Source of the DNA: Deltaproteobacteria bacterium
GTDB lineage: Bacteria; Myxococcota; Polyangia; Polyangiales; B10-G4
Assembly: GCA_019312705.1 (NCBI GenBank)
Contig: JAFDCW010000184.1
Coordinates: forward strand, 1 to 9,641
DNA: 9,641 nt
Reading direction: 5' to 3'
The notes under the pieces are model-generated. The model saw only the letters and a program-made list of their open reading frames with translations. It was not told the DNA's origin and did not search any database. The position numbers were made by a program, and so were the translations under genes. This document shows, one piece after another, positions 1 to 6,769 of this stretch (within the stretch, counting starts at the first letter, position 1; every line of letters starts with the position of its first letter).

Positions 1-271
1 TCACCAGCCCCGTCACCCAGGCCATGCCGGTCCAGAAGCTCGCGAGAAACACGGCCGGACCGATGACGATGGCGGCGAGGGCAACGGCGGCCCCCGCCTT
101 CTTCCACCAAGGAGCGAAGTAGTCACCTTCGATGTGGTGACGGATGTGCTCCTTGGCGAAGGGGTTCTTGCGCACCCGCGGGTGATGACCGAGGTAGCGA
201 TGGATGCCGTACTCGAGCAGCGTCCACGTAAATGCGCCGAGGAAGAGTGCAGCGGCGATTCTCCAGATCAT
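1..271 (-). CDS. Fatty acid hydroxylase / sterol desaturase-type membrane protein, N-terminal part
   Basis: The gene is cut by the left window edge; 90 codons are visible, starting MIWRIAAALFLGAFTWTLLE. Residues 1-22 form a hydrophobic helix, and two histidine boxes follow: HRYLGH (H24-x4-H29, with H30) and HIRHH (H42-x2-H45-H46). A second hydrophobic stretch runs from about 60 to 90. A membrane span followed by HX4H and HX2HH is the signature of the fatty-acid-hydroxylase superfamily, whose di-iron centre oxidises lipid or sterol substrates in the membrane; the remaining histidine boxes would lie off the window. The ATG at 271-269 overlaps the TGA of the upstream TetR gene (ATGA), which indicates translational coupling and probably shared control. 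The substrate cannot be told from this fragment. Confidence 0.8.
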   Translation of the reverse strand, partial: MIWRIAAALFLGAFTWTLLEYGIHRYLGHHPRVRKNPFAKEHIRHHIEGDYFAPWWKKAGAAVALAAIVIGPAVFLASFWTGMAWVTGLV

Positions 272-978
272 GACGGGCCTCCCGAAAGCAAATCGAACGC
301 GTCGTCGACGGCGACTTCGTCTGCACCCCAGCCGAGAAGCAGCGTGCGCACGACCATCGCCACCAAGCGGTCGAGGTCGAGCAACTCCGGGGCGACGCGG
401 GCTTGCTTGCGCAGCTGAACGATGCCTTGCACCGATGCAAAGACGAGCACGGTGCGCTCGGGGACGGACCCGGGGGAGAGCAAGTGCTTCGCCTCCGCGA
501 CGGCGAGGGCGTCGGCGATCGGCGACAGCGTCGCTATCATCGAGTGCACGACCGGCTCGGCGACCTCCGGGGCCCGAAGCAGAACCCGGGGCTCGGCCAT
601 CGACATCGCGAGCAGGCTGAACTTGTTGCTCTCCTCGACCGAGAACCGGCGATAACCTCGGGTGAGGGCGAAGAGGCGCGCAAGGGGCCGGTCTTCGGGA
701 ACGAGCTCGGCTGCGACGACGAGAACCGCCCGCACCTCGTCGAGGACTTGGTTCACGAGGGCTCCAAGGAGGGCGTCCTTGGAGTCGAAGTAGCGGTAGA
801 GGGCACCGGGGGTGTAGTCGACGGTGCCGGCGAGCTTGTTCATGGACAGCCCGCCGAAACCCTCCTCGGTCACCATCTGCATCGCCGCGTGGAGGATCTT
901 CTCGAGATTGGCCGCCCGCCGGCGAGCTCTCGGGGTGGCTACGATCTCTTCGGCGTGAATTTCCTGAGGCACACGCAC
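268..978 (-). CDS. TetR/AcrR-family transcriptional regulator
   Basis: This is a 236-residue protein of usual TetR length. A basic N-terminal tail (PRARRRAANLEKILHAAMQM, about 16-35) leads into the helix-turn-helix at about 43-66, with the typical LSMNKLAGTVDYTPGALYRYF pattern split over two helices (SMNKLAGTVDYTPGALYRYF at about 45-64). The rest is the helical ligand-binding and dimerisation domain, which does not reveal a ligand. The start is GTG at 978; the ATG at 980 is out of frame. The stop codon overlaps the start of the lipid hydroxylase-type gene, so that enzyme is the most likely target, together with the regulator itself: a 27-bp imperfect palindrome covers the start region. A ligand related to fatty acids or lipids is inference from this pairing only. 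Confidence 0.9.
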   Translation of the reverse strand: MRVPQEIHAEEIVATPRARRRAANLEKILHAAMQMVTEEGFGGLSMNKLAGTVDYTPGALYRYFDSKDALLGALVNQVLDEVRAVLVVAAELVPEDRPLARLFALTRGYRRFSVEESNKFSLLAMSMAEPRVLLRAPEVAEPVVHSMIATLSPIADALAVAEAKHLLSPGSVPERTVLVFASVQGIVQLRKQARVAPELLDLDRLVAMVVRTLLLGWGADEVAVDDAFDLLSGGPS

Positions 979-1002
979 ATAGTGAACGCTATTTACTTTG
1001 TG
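976..1002. promoter_or_regulatory. Candidate TetR operator (27-bp imperfect palindrome)
   Basis: Nine of 13 base pairs around centre 989 are complementary: the outer CACA/TGTG, then AGT/ACT, then AA/TT. Its length and symmetry fit a TetR-family dimer site. It covers the GTG start of the TetR gene and the suggested -10 element, where binding would block transcription of the TetR-hydroxylase unit. Assignment to this regulator is inference from position. Confidence 0.5.
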
Positions 1003-1018
1003 GCCAGTGCTTTCTTAA
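990..1018 (-). promoter_or_regulatory. Weak sigma-70-like promoter for the TetR gene
   Basis: On the minus strand TTAAGA (1018-1013) is followed after 17 bases by TAAATA (995-990). The matches to the -35 and -10 consensus are only 4/6 and 3/6, but the spacing is ideal and the stretch is AT-rich in a GC-rich genome. Transcription would begin about 5 bases before the GTG at 978, so the mRNA would be almost leaderless. Confidence 0.25.
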
Positions 1019-1024
1019 CGAGGA

Positions 1025-1050
1025 CGCCGCCCTCACGGATGAGGGCGGCG
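1025..1050 (-). terminator. Hairpin terminator after the VWA lipoprotein gene
   Basis: A perfect 11-bp stem (CGCCGCCCTCA at 1025-1035 against TGAGGGCGGCG at 1040-1050) has a 4-base loop. It lies 47 bases past the stop of the VWA gene and before the TetR promoter. On the minus strand it is followed by TCCTCGTTAAG rather than a clean T-run, so it may be a weak intrinsic or hairpin-assisted terminator. It separates the VWA gene from the TetR-hydroxylase unit. Confidence 0.55.
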
Positions 1051-1097
1051 AAGCTCGACCAAGACCCTGGCCATAGCCCGCCAGACACGCACGCGGC

Positions 1098-2693
1098 TCA
1101 GGGAGTCGGGATCATCGCTCGGGCGGCGGTGAAGAGCTCGACGAAGCGAGCGCGGTCGTCGTCGAGGGTAGCCTGGGCCGCGGTGAGGGTCTCGATGCGG
1201 TCGAGGTCAGCGTGTTGAGCGAAGGGGCTGTCCTTGAGGATTTCGGCGAAGGCCGCGATGGACGCCGCCCAGAGGAAGTCGGGGTCGGCGTCGGCGGGCT
1301 GGACGACATCCGCCGGGGCGAGGCCGGCCGAGGTTTCGTAGGCAGCGTCCTCGGCGCTCGCGCCGAGGTCCTTCCAGCGCACCCGGACCTGGACGAACTC
1401 GTCCGCTGCGATCTCCCGGGTCCCTTCGACGGCCTCACCATCGGTGGCGTCCGGAGCCCCGTCGATGGCGGGCATGGACTGGCCGTTCAATACGACCTCG
1501 TAGAGCGCGGTGACCCGGTGACCCGCGCCGACTTCACCGGCATCCACCGAGTCGACGCGGAAGTCCGTGTCGGCGATCGCCCGGTTCTCGTAGCCGAGCA
1601 GTCGGTAGGCGAGGACGTGGTCGGTATTGAACTCGACTTGGATCTTCATGTCCTGGGCCACGAGGTTGACCCCCGCGAGCAGGGCCTCGTCGGCATACTC
1701 TCGGGCATGCGTCTCGCTGGTGATGACGCTGTAGGTGCCATTGCCGGCGTTGCTCACCCGCTCCATCATCGCGTCGTTCAAGTTGCCGCGGCCGAAACCG
1801 AGGGCCGTGAGGGTGACGCCGGTGCGGCGCTTCTCCTCGATCATCGTGACGAGGGCCTCGGTGCTCGAGACGCCGACGTTGAAGTCGCCGTCGGTGAGCA
1901 GAATGACGTGGTTGAAACCACCCTCGATGTAGCCGGCGGCGGCCTGCGCATAGGCGAGGTCCATCGCCGCACCGCCCGCGGTGCCGCCGCCCGCGTCGAG
2001 GGGGCGAATCGCGGCGAGAATGGTCTCGTGATCCGTCGCGTTGGTGGGCGGAAGCGCCACTCCAACTCTGCCCGAGTAAGTGACGATGGAGACCGTGTCG
2101 GTCGCATCGAGCACATCGAGGCTGTACTCCATGAGCAGCTTCGCTAGGGGCAGCTTGTCCGCCGACCCCATGCTGCCCGAGACATCGACGAGGTAGATGA
2201 GGTTCGTGGGTAGTTTCACGAACGCGGGGGGCGTTGCCGCTTGGATGCCGACGCGAAGCTGAGTGATCTCGCGACCCATGGCGTGGTTCGCCGCCGCGAG
2301 GTCGATGGTGAACGGGATCTCCGCGTCGTATGCAGGCGCCGGATAGTCGTAGTCGAAGGCGTTGACGTATTCCTCGAGGCGCACGCTCTCTCGGGCGGGC
2401 AGGAGGCCATCGGTGACGTCTCGGCGAAAGATGTCGTAGCTCGCCGTATCAACGTCGGCGGCGAAGGTCGAGAAGGGGTCGTGAGCGGCGACGACGAAGG
2501 GGTTGGTTCCGACGTACTCGTAGCGGTCGCCGGGGGGCGTGGCGGCCTCGTCATCGGACAACGGCGCGCCGGCGTCGGCACGCGAGGACACGCCCGAGTC
2601 ATACGGCCCATGTGCTGCGTAACCGCCCTCGTCGTAGGCCGCACAACCGACCGCGACCACACACGACAACCCTACCAATACGATCTTGTTCAT
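1098..2693 (-). CDS. VWA-domain lipoprotein of the YfbK type
   Basis: The protein has 531 residues when started at the ATG at 2693. This start is preferred over the upstream ATG at 2708 because GGAG sits 9 bases before it and it gives a normal lipoprotein signal, MNKIVLVGLSCVVAVGC, with Cys17 as the lipidation site. Residues 18-60 are a flexible linker. NPFVVAAHDPFSTFAADVDT (64-83) and RLEEYVNAFDYDYP (105-118) are the conserved N-terminal module of YfbK proteins. The VWA domain follows at about 165-340 with an intact metal site: D170-x-S172-x-S174, T238 and D268 in LLTDGD. The C-terminal 340-531 matches the YfbK C-terminal domain in layout. VWA domains with this site bind a divalent metal and usually a protein partner; the partner is unknown. 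No +2 Asp is present, so outer-membrane anchoring is likely by the E. coli rule. Confidence 0.88.
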   Translation of the reverse strand: MNKIVLVGLSCVVAVGCAAYDEGGYAAHGPYDSGVSSRADAGAPLSDDEAATPPGDRYEYVGTNPFVVAAHDPFSTFAADVDTASYDIFRRDVTDGLLPARESVRLEEYVNAFDYDYPAPAYDAEIPFTIDLAAANHAMGREITQLRVGIQAATPPAFVKLPTNLIYLVDVSGSMGSADKLPLAKLLMEYSLDVLDATDTVSIVTYSGRVGVALPPTNATDHETILAAIRPLDAGGGTAGGAAMDLAYAQAAAGYIEGGFNHVILLTDGDFNVGVSSTEALVTMIEEKRRTGVTLTALGFGRGNLNDAMMERVSNAGNGTYSVITSETHAREYADEALLAGVNLVAQDMKIQVEFNTDHVLAYRLLGYENRAIADTDFRVDSVDAGEVGAGHRVTALYEVVLNGQSMPAIDGAPDATDGEAVEGTREIAADEFVQVRVRWKDLGASAEDAAYETSAGLAPADVVQPADADPDFLWAASIAAFAEILKDSPFAQHADLDRIETLTAAQATLDDDRARFVELFTAARAMIPTP

Positions 2694-2702
2694 TTTGCCG
2701 TT

Positions 2703-2706
2703 CTCC
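2703..2706 (-). promoter_or_regulatory. Shine-Dalgarno GGAG deciding the start of the VWA lipoprotein
   Basis: GGAG on the minus strand is followed by nine bases (AACGGCAAA) and ATG at 2693. The alternative ATG at 2708 lies upstream of this site and would put four extra residues and a lysine ahead of the signal peptide. Confidence 0.6.
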
Positions 2707-2722
2707 ATCCGGCCAACACCAT

Positions 2723-2738
2723 TTCAAGCGGTGTGCCA
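2723..2738 (-). promoter_or_regulatory. Sigma-54-like -24/-12 element upstream of the VWA lipoprotein gene
   Basis: The minus strand reads TGGCAC-ACCGC-TTGAA. The consensus is TGGCAC-N5-TTGCA, so the -24 half and spacing are perfect, but the key C of the -12 GC is an A. The predicted transcript start near 2713 leaves room for the GGAG ribosome site before the ATG at 2693. Three phased repeats further upstream add context. The -12 mismatch keeps confidence low. Confidence 0.33.
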
Positions 2739-2787
2739 CCTGGATTCGCGGCGAATTATTGATGTAGGCAAGGCTAACCGAGGCACC

Positions 2788-2820
2788 TGGCCCATTGTTG
2801 ACCCATCGTTGGCCCACGGT
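2788..2820. repeat. Three tandem 11-bp repeats, candidate activator sites
   Basis: Three directly adjacent copies read TGGCCCATTGT (2788-2798), TGACCCATCGT (2799-2809) and TGGCCCACGGT (2810-2820), consensus TGRCCCAYNGT. The period is about one helical turn, so all copies face the same side of the DNA. They lie about 75-107 bp upstream of the start predicted from the sigma-54-like element, a usual distance for an enhancer-binding protein. The rest of the 2694-2855 gap between the VWA and DUF4139 genes shows no convincing terminator or small gene. Confidence 0.5.
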
Positions 2821-2855
2821 GGCACAGCCTTCGGCGGCAGACGACTAGACCCTGA

Positions 2856-4850
2856 TCAATCTTCGCCAAACTCGATTTTCCGAAGTACCTCCCGTGCTCC
2901 GAGGCGTAGCGCGGCGGCCTCCGCGTGCAGGCGCTTCTTCTCTCTGTGGATGGACTTGAGGCGATCGATGCATTCGGAGAGCTCGTGCACCCACCTCATA
3001 CGCAGCGCGCCCTCCTCGCCCTCGGCCCGCAGGACGCCGAGCTGTTCCTTGAGGCTCTCGGCGATGCCCTCGAGGTCATTCTCTTCTTCGGCGAAGCCGC
3101 TGCCCTGAGCGTCGAGGTCTGCGGCCTTCTGCCACGTATCCATCACGCCCATGAGCACCTGGTTCGTCGACGGGTCGATGTTGTCGGTGGTCATCCACGA
3201 CTTGAGCCGGTGCATATCCAGACGTTCGAGGTCCAGACGATAGTCGTGGCGCCACCGCTCGACGAAGGTCGCCTCGGTCGTCGCGCCGGGGGCGGCCTCC
3301 ACCGCGAAGCGCCACTGGGTCGCGGTCTCTTCGATGGGAGAGAGGCCGTCGGTGGCGATCTGATGTGAAGACGACCTCGGAACCTCGAAGATGACTCTAA
3401 CGGCTTCTTGGTGGTCGTTCTCGACGACCAGCGTATGGGTGTCTCGACGCTCATGCTGTTCCCAGGCGACGAGGCTCTTGATGCGAATCGCGTCCAGGCG
3501 AACGGAGTTCTCGACCGAGCGGCTACAGCGAATTCCGAGGTCCCGGGCGAAGGCCAGACGCACCTCGGCGCCTCGGGCGCTGTAGGGCACCATCGCCTCG
3601 CCCCCATAGCCTCCGCCGTCGTAGATCACCGACGGGCCCTCTTCGAGGACCGCGCCGGATGAGTTGTCGAAGCGCAGGACGATGTCCGGCGCCGGCCCCT
3701 GGCCGGAGCGCCAGATGCGCTCTCGGGCGGCTTTCACCTTCGTGGACAGGATGGGCACCATCGCGGAGCCACCGCGCCGGAGCGTCACCGGCCGGCCGAT
3801 GCGGTATTCGAAGTGTTCGCTGCGGTCCCCGCTGCCCACCTCAGCGGCGAAGCCGTCGTCGATGCCGATGGACGTGTCGCTGGCCTCCATCATCGAATAT
3901 TGGACTCCCCCTGCGCCGAACGCGTCCATCCCGTCCTGCTGCAGTGGTGGCGGCGCCCCAGCCGGAGCGGGAGCCATCCTCGGCGGCGGCGCCTCGGGTC
4001 CACTGCGGGACTTCTTATTGCGTGTGCGCTCGAGCCTTCGCGGCGCCGCCACGGCCCGGCTAGACTCTTCGAGGTGCGCCCGGGCGACGGTCCGAGGCTC
4101 GTAAAGCTCGGTAACGAACGACACGGGCTGCCCCGTGGTGAGGGTCAGGGCAATGCCCTCGAGGTCCTCGTCGGTAGGGTTGTGCACGATGGCCCAGGCC
4201 ATCAGCGTGACGTCGTCGTCTTCGGCGACCACGCGATAGGAGACCCGCCACATCGGCGCGGGGATCGTATAGGCAACGCGTAGATCCTGCGCGCTGCCCT
4301 CGACGTCGATGCGCACCCGCCGGTGCTCCCGGTCGTTGGCCGCCCGACTCTTGTCGACGAGCCAGGCGAGGTCGGCTTGGCTCGTCTCTTCGTCGAGGGA
4401 GAGATGCCGAATGAGCGCCGAGTCGAAGAGCGCGACCCGTCCTTCCTCGTCCCGGAGGACCAAACGCTCGCGCACCCGACCCTCGCTGTCCTGATCGCGG
4501 TCGACACCGAGAACCTCACCGCGCTGGGCGGTACCCCCGACATCCACCGTGACTCGCCGTCCGGTGAATGCGGCGAGCAGACCCCGGAAGGCCGCGCCGG
4601 GGGAGAGTGAGAGCCCACGCTCAGCGAGCTCCTCGGCGGGGTCCCGAGGCGCCTCGAAGGTCGCCGCCCCGACGGATCCGTCGCCGTCGGCGACCCAGAC
4701 CGCAAGGGACTTCAGCACGTCGTTCATCTCGTCGCGCCGAAACGTGAGTTCGAAGGGCCCGGACGCTGGGCCTCCGCGCTCGAGATAGGCCACGCCGTGC
4801 TTGAAGACGACGAGACGGCGGACTCGGGGGGATTCGCAAACGTCGGTCAT
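2856..4850 (-). CDS. DUF4139-domain protein (MuiA-like), cytoplasmic
   Basis: The protein has 664 residues, with no signal peptide or membrane span. The N-terminal part (about 8-60) begins with RLVVFKHGVAYLERGG and continues to DEMNDVLKSLAVW, a beta-rich module. The DUF4139 domain runs from about 194, with the telling motifs YTIPAPMWRVSYRVV (194-208) and VHNPTDEDLEGIALTLTTGQP (first part at 222-240), to about 535 with ATFVERWRHDY. A low-complexity Pro/Ala/Arg linker (about 265-335) is inserted in the domain. The tail from 540 to 660 is helical and charged and may form a coiled coil. Family members are often called mucoidy inhibitor A, but no biochemical role is established and none can be read here. 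The ATG at 4850 has AGGG seven bases upstream. The gene follows the MscS gene by 75 bases on the same strand and may be cotranscribed with it. Confidence 0.82.
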   Translation of the reverse strand: MTDVCESPRVRRLVVFKHGVAYLERGGPASGPFELTFRRDEMNDVLKSLAVWVADGDGSVGAATFEAPRDPAEELAERGLSLSPGAAFRGLLAAFTGRRVTVDVGGTAQRGEVLGVDRDQDSEGRVRERLVLRDEEGRVALFDSALIRHLSLDEETSQADLAWLVDKSRAANDREHRRVRIDVEGSAQDLRVAYTIPAPMWRVSYRVVAEDDDVTLMAWAIVHNPTDEDLEGIALTLTTGQPVSFVTELYEPRTVARAHLEESSRAVAAPRRLERTRNKKSRSGPEAPPPRMAPAPAGAPPPLQQDGMDAFGAGGVQYSMMEASDTSIGIDDGFAAEVGSGDRSEHFEYRIGRPVTLRRGGSAMVPILSTKVKAARERIWRSGQGPAPDIVLRFDNSSGAVLEEGPSVIYDGGGYGGEAMVPYSARGAEVRLAFARDLGIRCSRSVENSVRLDAIRIKSLVAWEQHERRDTHTLVVENDHQEAVRVIFEVPRSSSHQIATDGLSPIEETATQWRFAVEAAPGATTEATFVERWRHDYRLDLERLDMHRLKSWMTTDNIDPSTNQVLMGVMDTWQKAADLDAQGSGFAEEENDLEGIAESLKEQLGVLRAEGEEGALRMRWVHELSECIDRLKSIHREKKRLHAEAAALRLGAREVLRKIEFGED

Positions 4851-4925
4851 GGCGACACCCTACCCCCCTCGCCCGCCGGGGTGGGACTCAGATCGTCGGC
4901 TTACGGCCGGTTCGACGGTGGCGTC

Positions 4926-5984
4926 TCAGGCCGCGGGTTGGTGGTAGACGGTCTGCGTCGGGAAGGCCATGTCGAGGCCGTGCTCCCCAAACTCTTCGAG
5001 AATGCGAAGGTTGACGGTGGTCTGGGTGCCCATGATGTCGGCGCCGGGCTCGATGTAGTAGACGAACAGGATGTTCATCGCGAAGTCCCCGAAGGCGTTG
5101 AACGCGACGAGGGGTTCTTCGGCGACGCCTTCGATTTCGCCAGCGATCTCTTGAAGCACTTCCATGCCCCGCCGCATCTTGTCCGCCGTCATGTCGTAGG
5201 TCAGGCCGAGGTTCACGACGACCTTGCGGCTGGGTTCGAGGGTCACGTTCTCGACCGGAGAGTCCGCAAACGTCGAGTTGGGGATGGTCACGATGCGGCC
5301 CTCGAGGGTTTGCAGACGCGTGCTTCGAATCCCGATCTCCTTGATGGTCCCGTCGAAGCCCGCGACCTTGACCCGGTCATTCAACTTGAAAGGCTGGTCG
5401 GTGAAGATGGTGACGCCGCCGAACATGTTGGCGACGGTGTCCTTGCTCGCCATCGCGAGGGCGAGGCCACCGATGCCCATGCCGGCGAGCAAGGCTGCGA
5501 CGTCGTAGCCCGCGTTGTTGAGGGCGACGATGATCGCAACGCCCCAGACCGTGAGCTTGATCCCCTTGCGCACGATGGGCAGCAACTGGTCGTCGAGGTC
5601 GGTCTCGGACTTCTCGGCGAGGGGTACGACGTACTCCTGGAAGAGCGACTCGAAGAGCCGCGTGAGGAGCCACGCCACGTTCAAGACGATGACGATGTGG
5701 AAGATGCGGTCGACCCACACCTCGGCGCCTTCCGACATGGCGAGGGTGCCGACCCCATATCGAATGCCGCCAACCACGACAGCGAGGACCAGCGGCTCCT
5801 CGAGCATGTCGAGGAGGATATCGTCGAGGTTGGTCTTGGTCTTGGCGGTCAGCTTTCGAGCGACGCCGGATAGGAGCCAGTAGAGAATCTTACCTACGAC
5901 AGCAGCGCCGAGGGCGATGCCGGCCGCCGTCAGCCATTCGAGAATGGTGTTTCCGTAGAATGATTGGCTCAAGAACTCGGTCAT
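4926..5984 (-). CDS. MscS-family small-conductance mechanosensitive ion channel
   Basis: From the ATG at 5984 the protein has 352 residues, longer than E. coli MscS (286), with extra N-terminal membrane segments. Hydrophobic spans lie at about 13-39, 64-82, 92-116 and 141-158. The pore helix region is GYDVAALLAGMGIGGLALAM (159-178) followed by ASKDTVANMFGGVTIF (179-194), with the small-residue Gly/Ala packing pattern of TM3. The cytosolic beta domain follows (DQPFKLNDRVKV to NSTFADSPVENVT, 196-248), then the alpha-beta domain to the end. The channel opens under membrane tension to release solutes on osmotic downshift. The frame stays open to a GTG at 6080 and has another ATG at 5996, but those residues are not membrane-like and no start has a clear ribosome site. 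The choice between 5996 and 5984 is not certain. Confidence 0.92.
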   Translation of the reverse strand: MTEFLSQSFYGNTILEWLTAAGIALGAAVVGKILYWLLSGVARKLTAKTKTNLDDILLDMLEEPLVLAVVVGGIRYGVGTLAMSEGAEVWVDRIFHIVIVLNVAWLLTRLFESLFQEYVVPLAEKSETDLDDQLLPIVRKGIKLTVWGVAIIVALNNAGYDVAALLAGMGIGGLALAMASKDTVANMFGGVTIFTDQPFKLNDRVKVAGFDGTIKEIGIRSTRLQTLEGRIVTIPNSTFADSPVENVTLEPSRKVVVNLGLTYDMTADKMRRGMEVLQEIAGEIEGVAEEPLVAFNAFGDFAMNILFVYYIEPGADIMGTQTTVNLRILEEFGEHGLDMAFPTQTVYHQPAA

Positions 5985-6184
5985 GAATCGGATCATAGGG
6001 AGGCAGTCGCTGCAACCGCGACTTTCCGGTGTGCGTGCCCGGAATCGTTCGATACTGACAAACGCAACGAATGCGCCCACTCCCGCCGGCTACAGCTCGC
6101 AATCTAGCTCTGGTCGACTGCGTCGCCCTGCCGCCTTCTTGCGGGCTGGTGGACCGGACCGGACGGAGGCGCTAAACCCGCGCC
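5985..6184. other. Divergent intergenic region between the MscS and DUF2760 genes
   Basis: This stretch must hold promoters for both directions, but no consensus pair stands out. An inverted repeat AGTCGC-N7-GCGACT at 6005-6023 lies 21-39 bases upstream of the MscS start. Three near-identical GGACC units occur at about 6152-6165, and a GGAGG at about 6166-6170 lies about 15 bases before the GTG of DUF2760, rather far for a ribosome site. No small gene was found. Confidence 0.4.
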
Positions 6185-6769
6185 GTGAGCGACCAAAGAC
6201 CCGGTTTCATCTCCCGCATCTTCCTCTCCTGGGTGGCGTATTTCCGCTGTCTCTTCGACGCGGACTTCGCGGCCGGAGTGGTCCGCTTGAGGGCCGGCGT
6301 CGCGCTGCCCTCGGGCGACGTCGAGGCCGAGCAGAAGAAGGAGAAGAAAGAGAACGCGCCAGCACCCAAGCCCGTGGTCTTGCGCGAGGCCACCCCGGAC
6401 GCGGCGCTCCAGCTGCTCTCGCTGCTCCAGCGCGAGGGTCGATTCATCGACTTCCTCGAAGAAGACGTGGCGTCGTTCAGTGACGCGGACATCGGCGCCG
6501 CCGCCCGGGTCGTCCACGAGGGCTGCAAGAAGGCCCTCGACGAGCACCTCACCATCGAACCCGTCCGCAGCGAGGAAGAGGGCGCGAAGGTGACCCTCGA
6601 GGCGGGCTTCGACGCCGGGGCCGTGCGCCTCACAGGCAACGTCGTCGGCGAAGCTCCGTTCACCGGGACCCTCTCCCACCGCGGCTGGCGCGCGACGAAG
6701 ATCGAGCTGCCCAAGCTCGCCAAGGACCACGACGCCAAGGTGCTCATGGCGGCCGAGGTCGAACTGTGA
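6185..6769 (+). CDS. DUF2760 protein, likely partner of the adjacent Hsp70
   Basis: The protein has 194 residues and starts with GTG. The N-terminus, FISRIFLSWVAYFRCLFDADFAA (about 8-30, amphipathic to hydrophobic), is the feature by which DUF2760 proteins are recognised. A lysine/glutamate-rich linker (about 46-60) follows. The C-terminal domain begins with ALQLLSLLQREGRFIDFLEEDV (first part at 74-93) and ends with GTLSHRGWRATKIELPKL (161-178). The function is unknown. In my knowledge of this family it is often encoded directly before a divergent Hsp70, as here: its TGA overlaps the GTG of the Hsp70 gene by four bases, so the two are almost certainly cotranslated. A role as cofactor or client-specific adaptor of that Hsp70 is inference. 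The start fits the usual start of the family although the ribosome site is weak. Confidence 0.8.
   Translation: MSDQRPGFISRIFLSWVAYFRCLFDADFAAGVVRLRAGVALPSGDVEAEQKKEKKENAPAPKPVVLREATPDAALQLLSLLQREGRFIDFLEEDVASFSDADIGAAARVVHEGCKKALDEHLTIEPVRSEEEGAKVTLEAGFDAGAVRLTGNVVGEAPFTGTLSHRGWRATKIELPKLAKDHDAKVLMAAEVEL

Noticed and set aside
4851..4925. Possible terminator between the MscS and DUF4139 genes
   Set aside because: Only short competing stems (for example CGGC/GCCG) are present and no T-run follows.
5985..6080. N-terminal extension of the MscS channel from GTG 6080
   Set aside because: The extra residues are neither hydrophobic nor family-like and the GTG has no properly spaced ribosome site.
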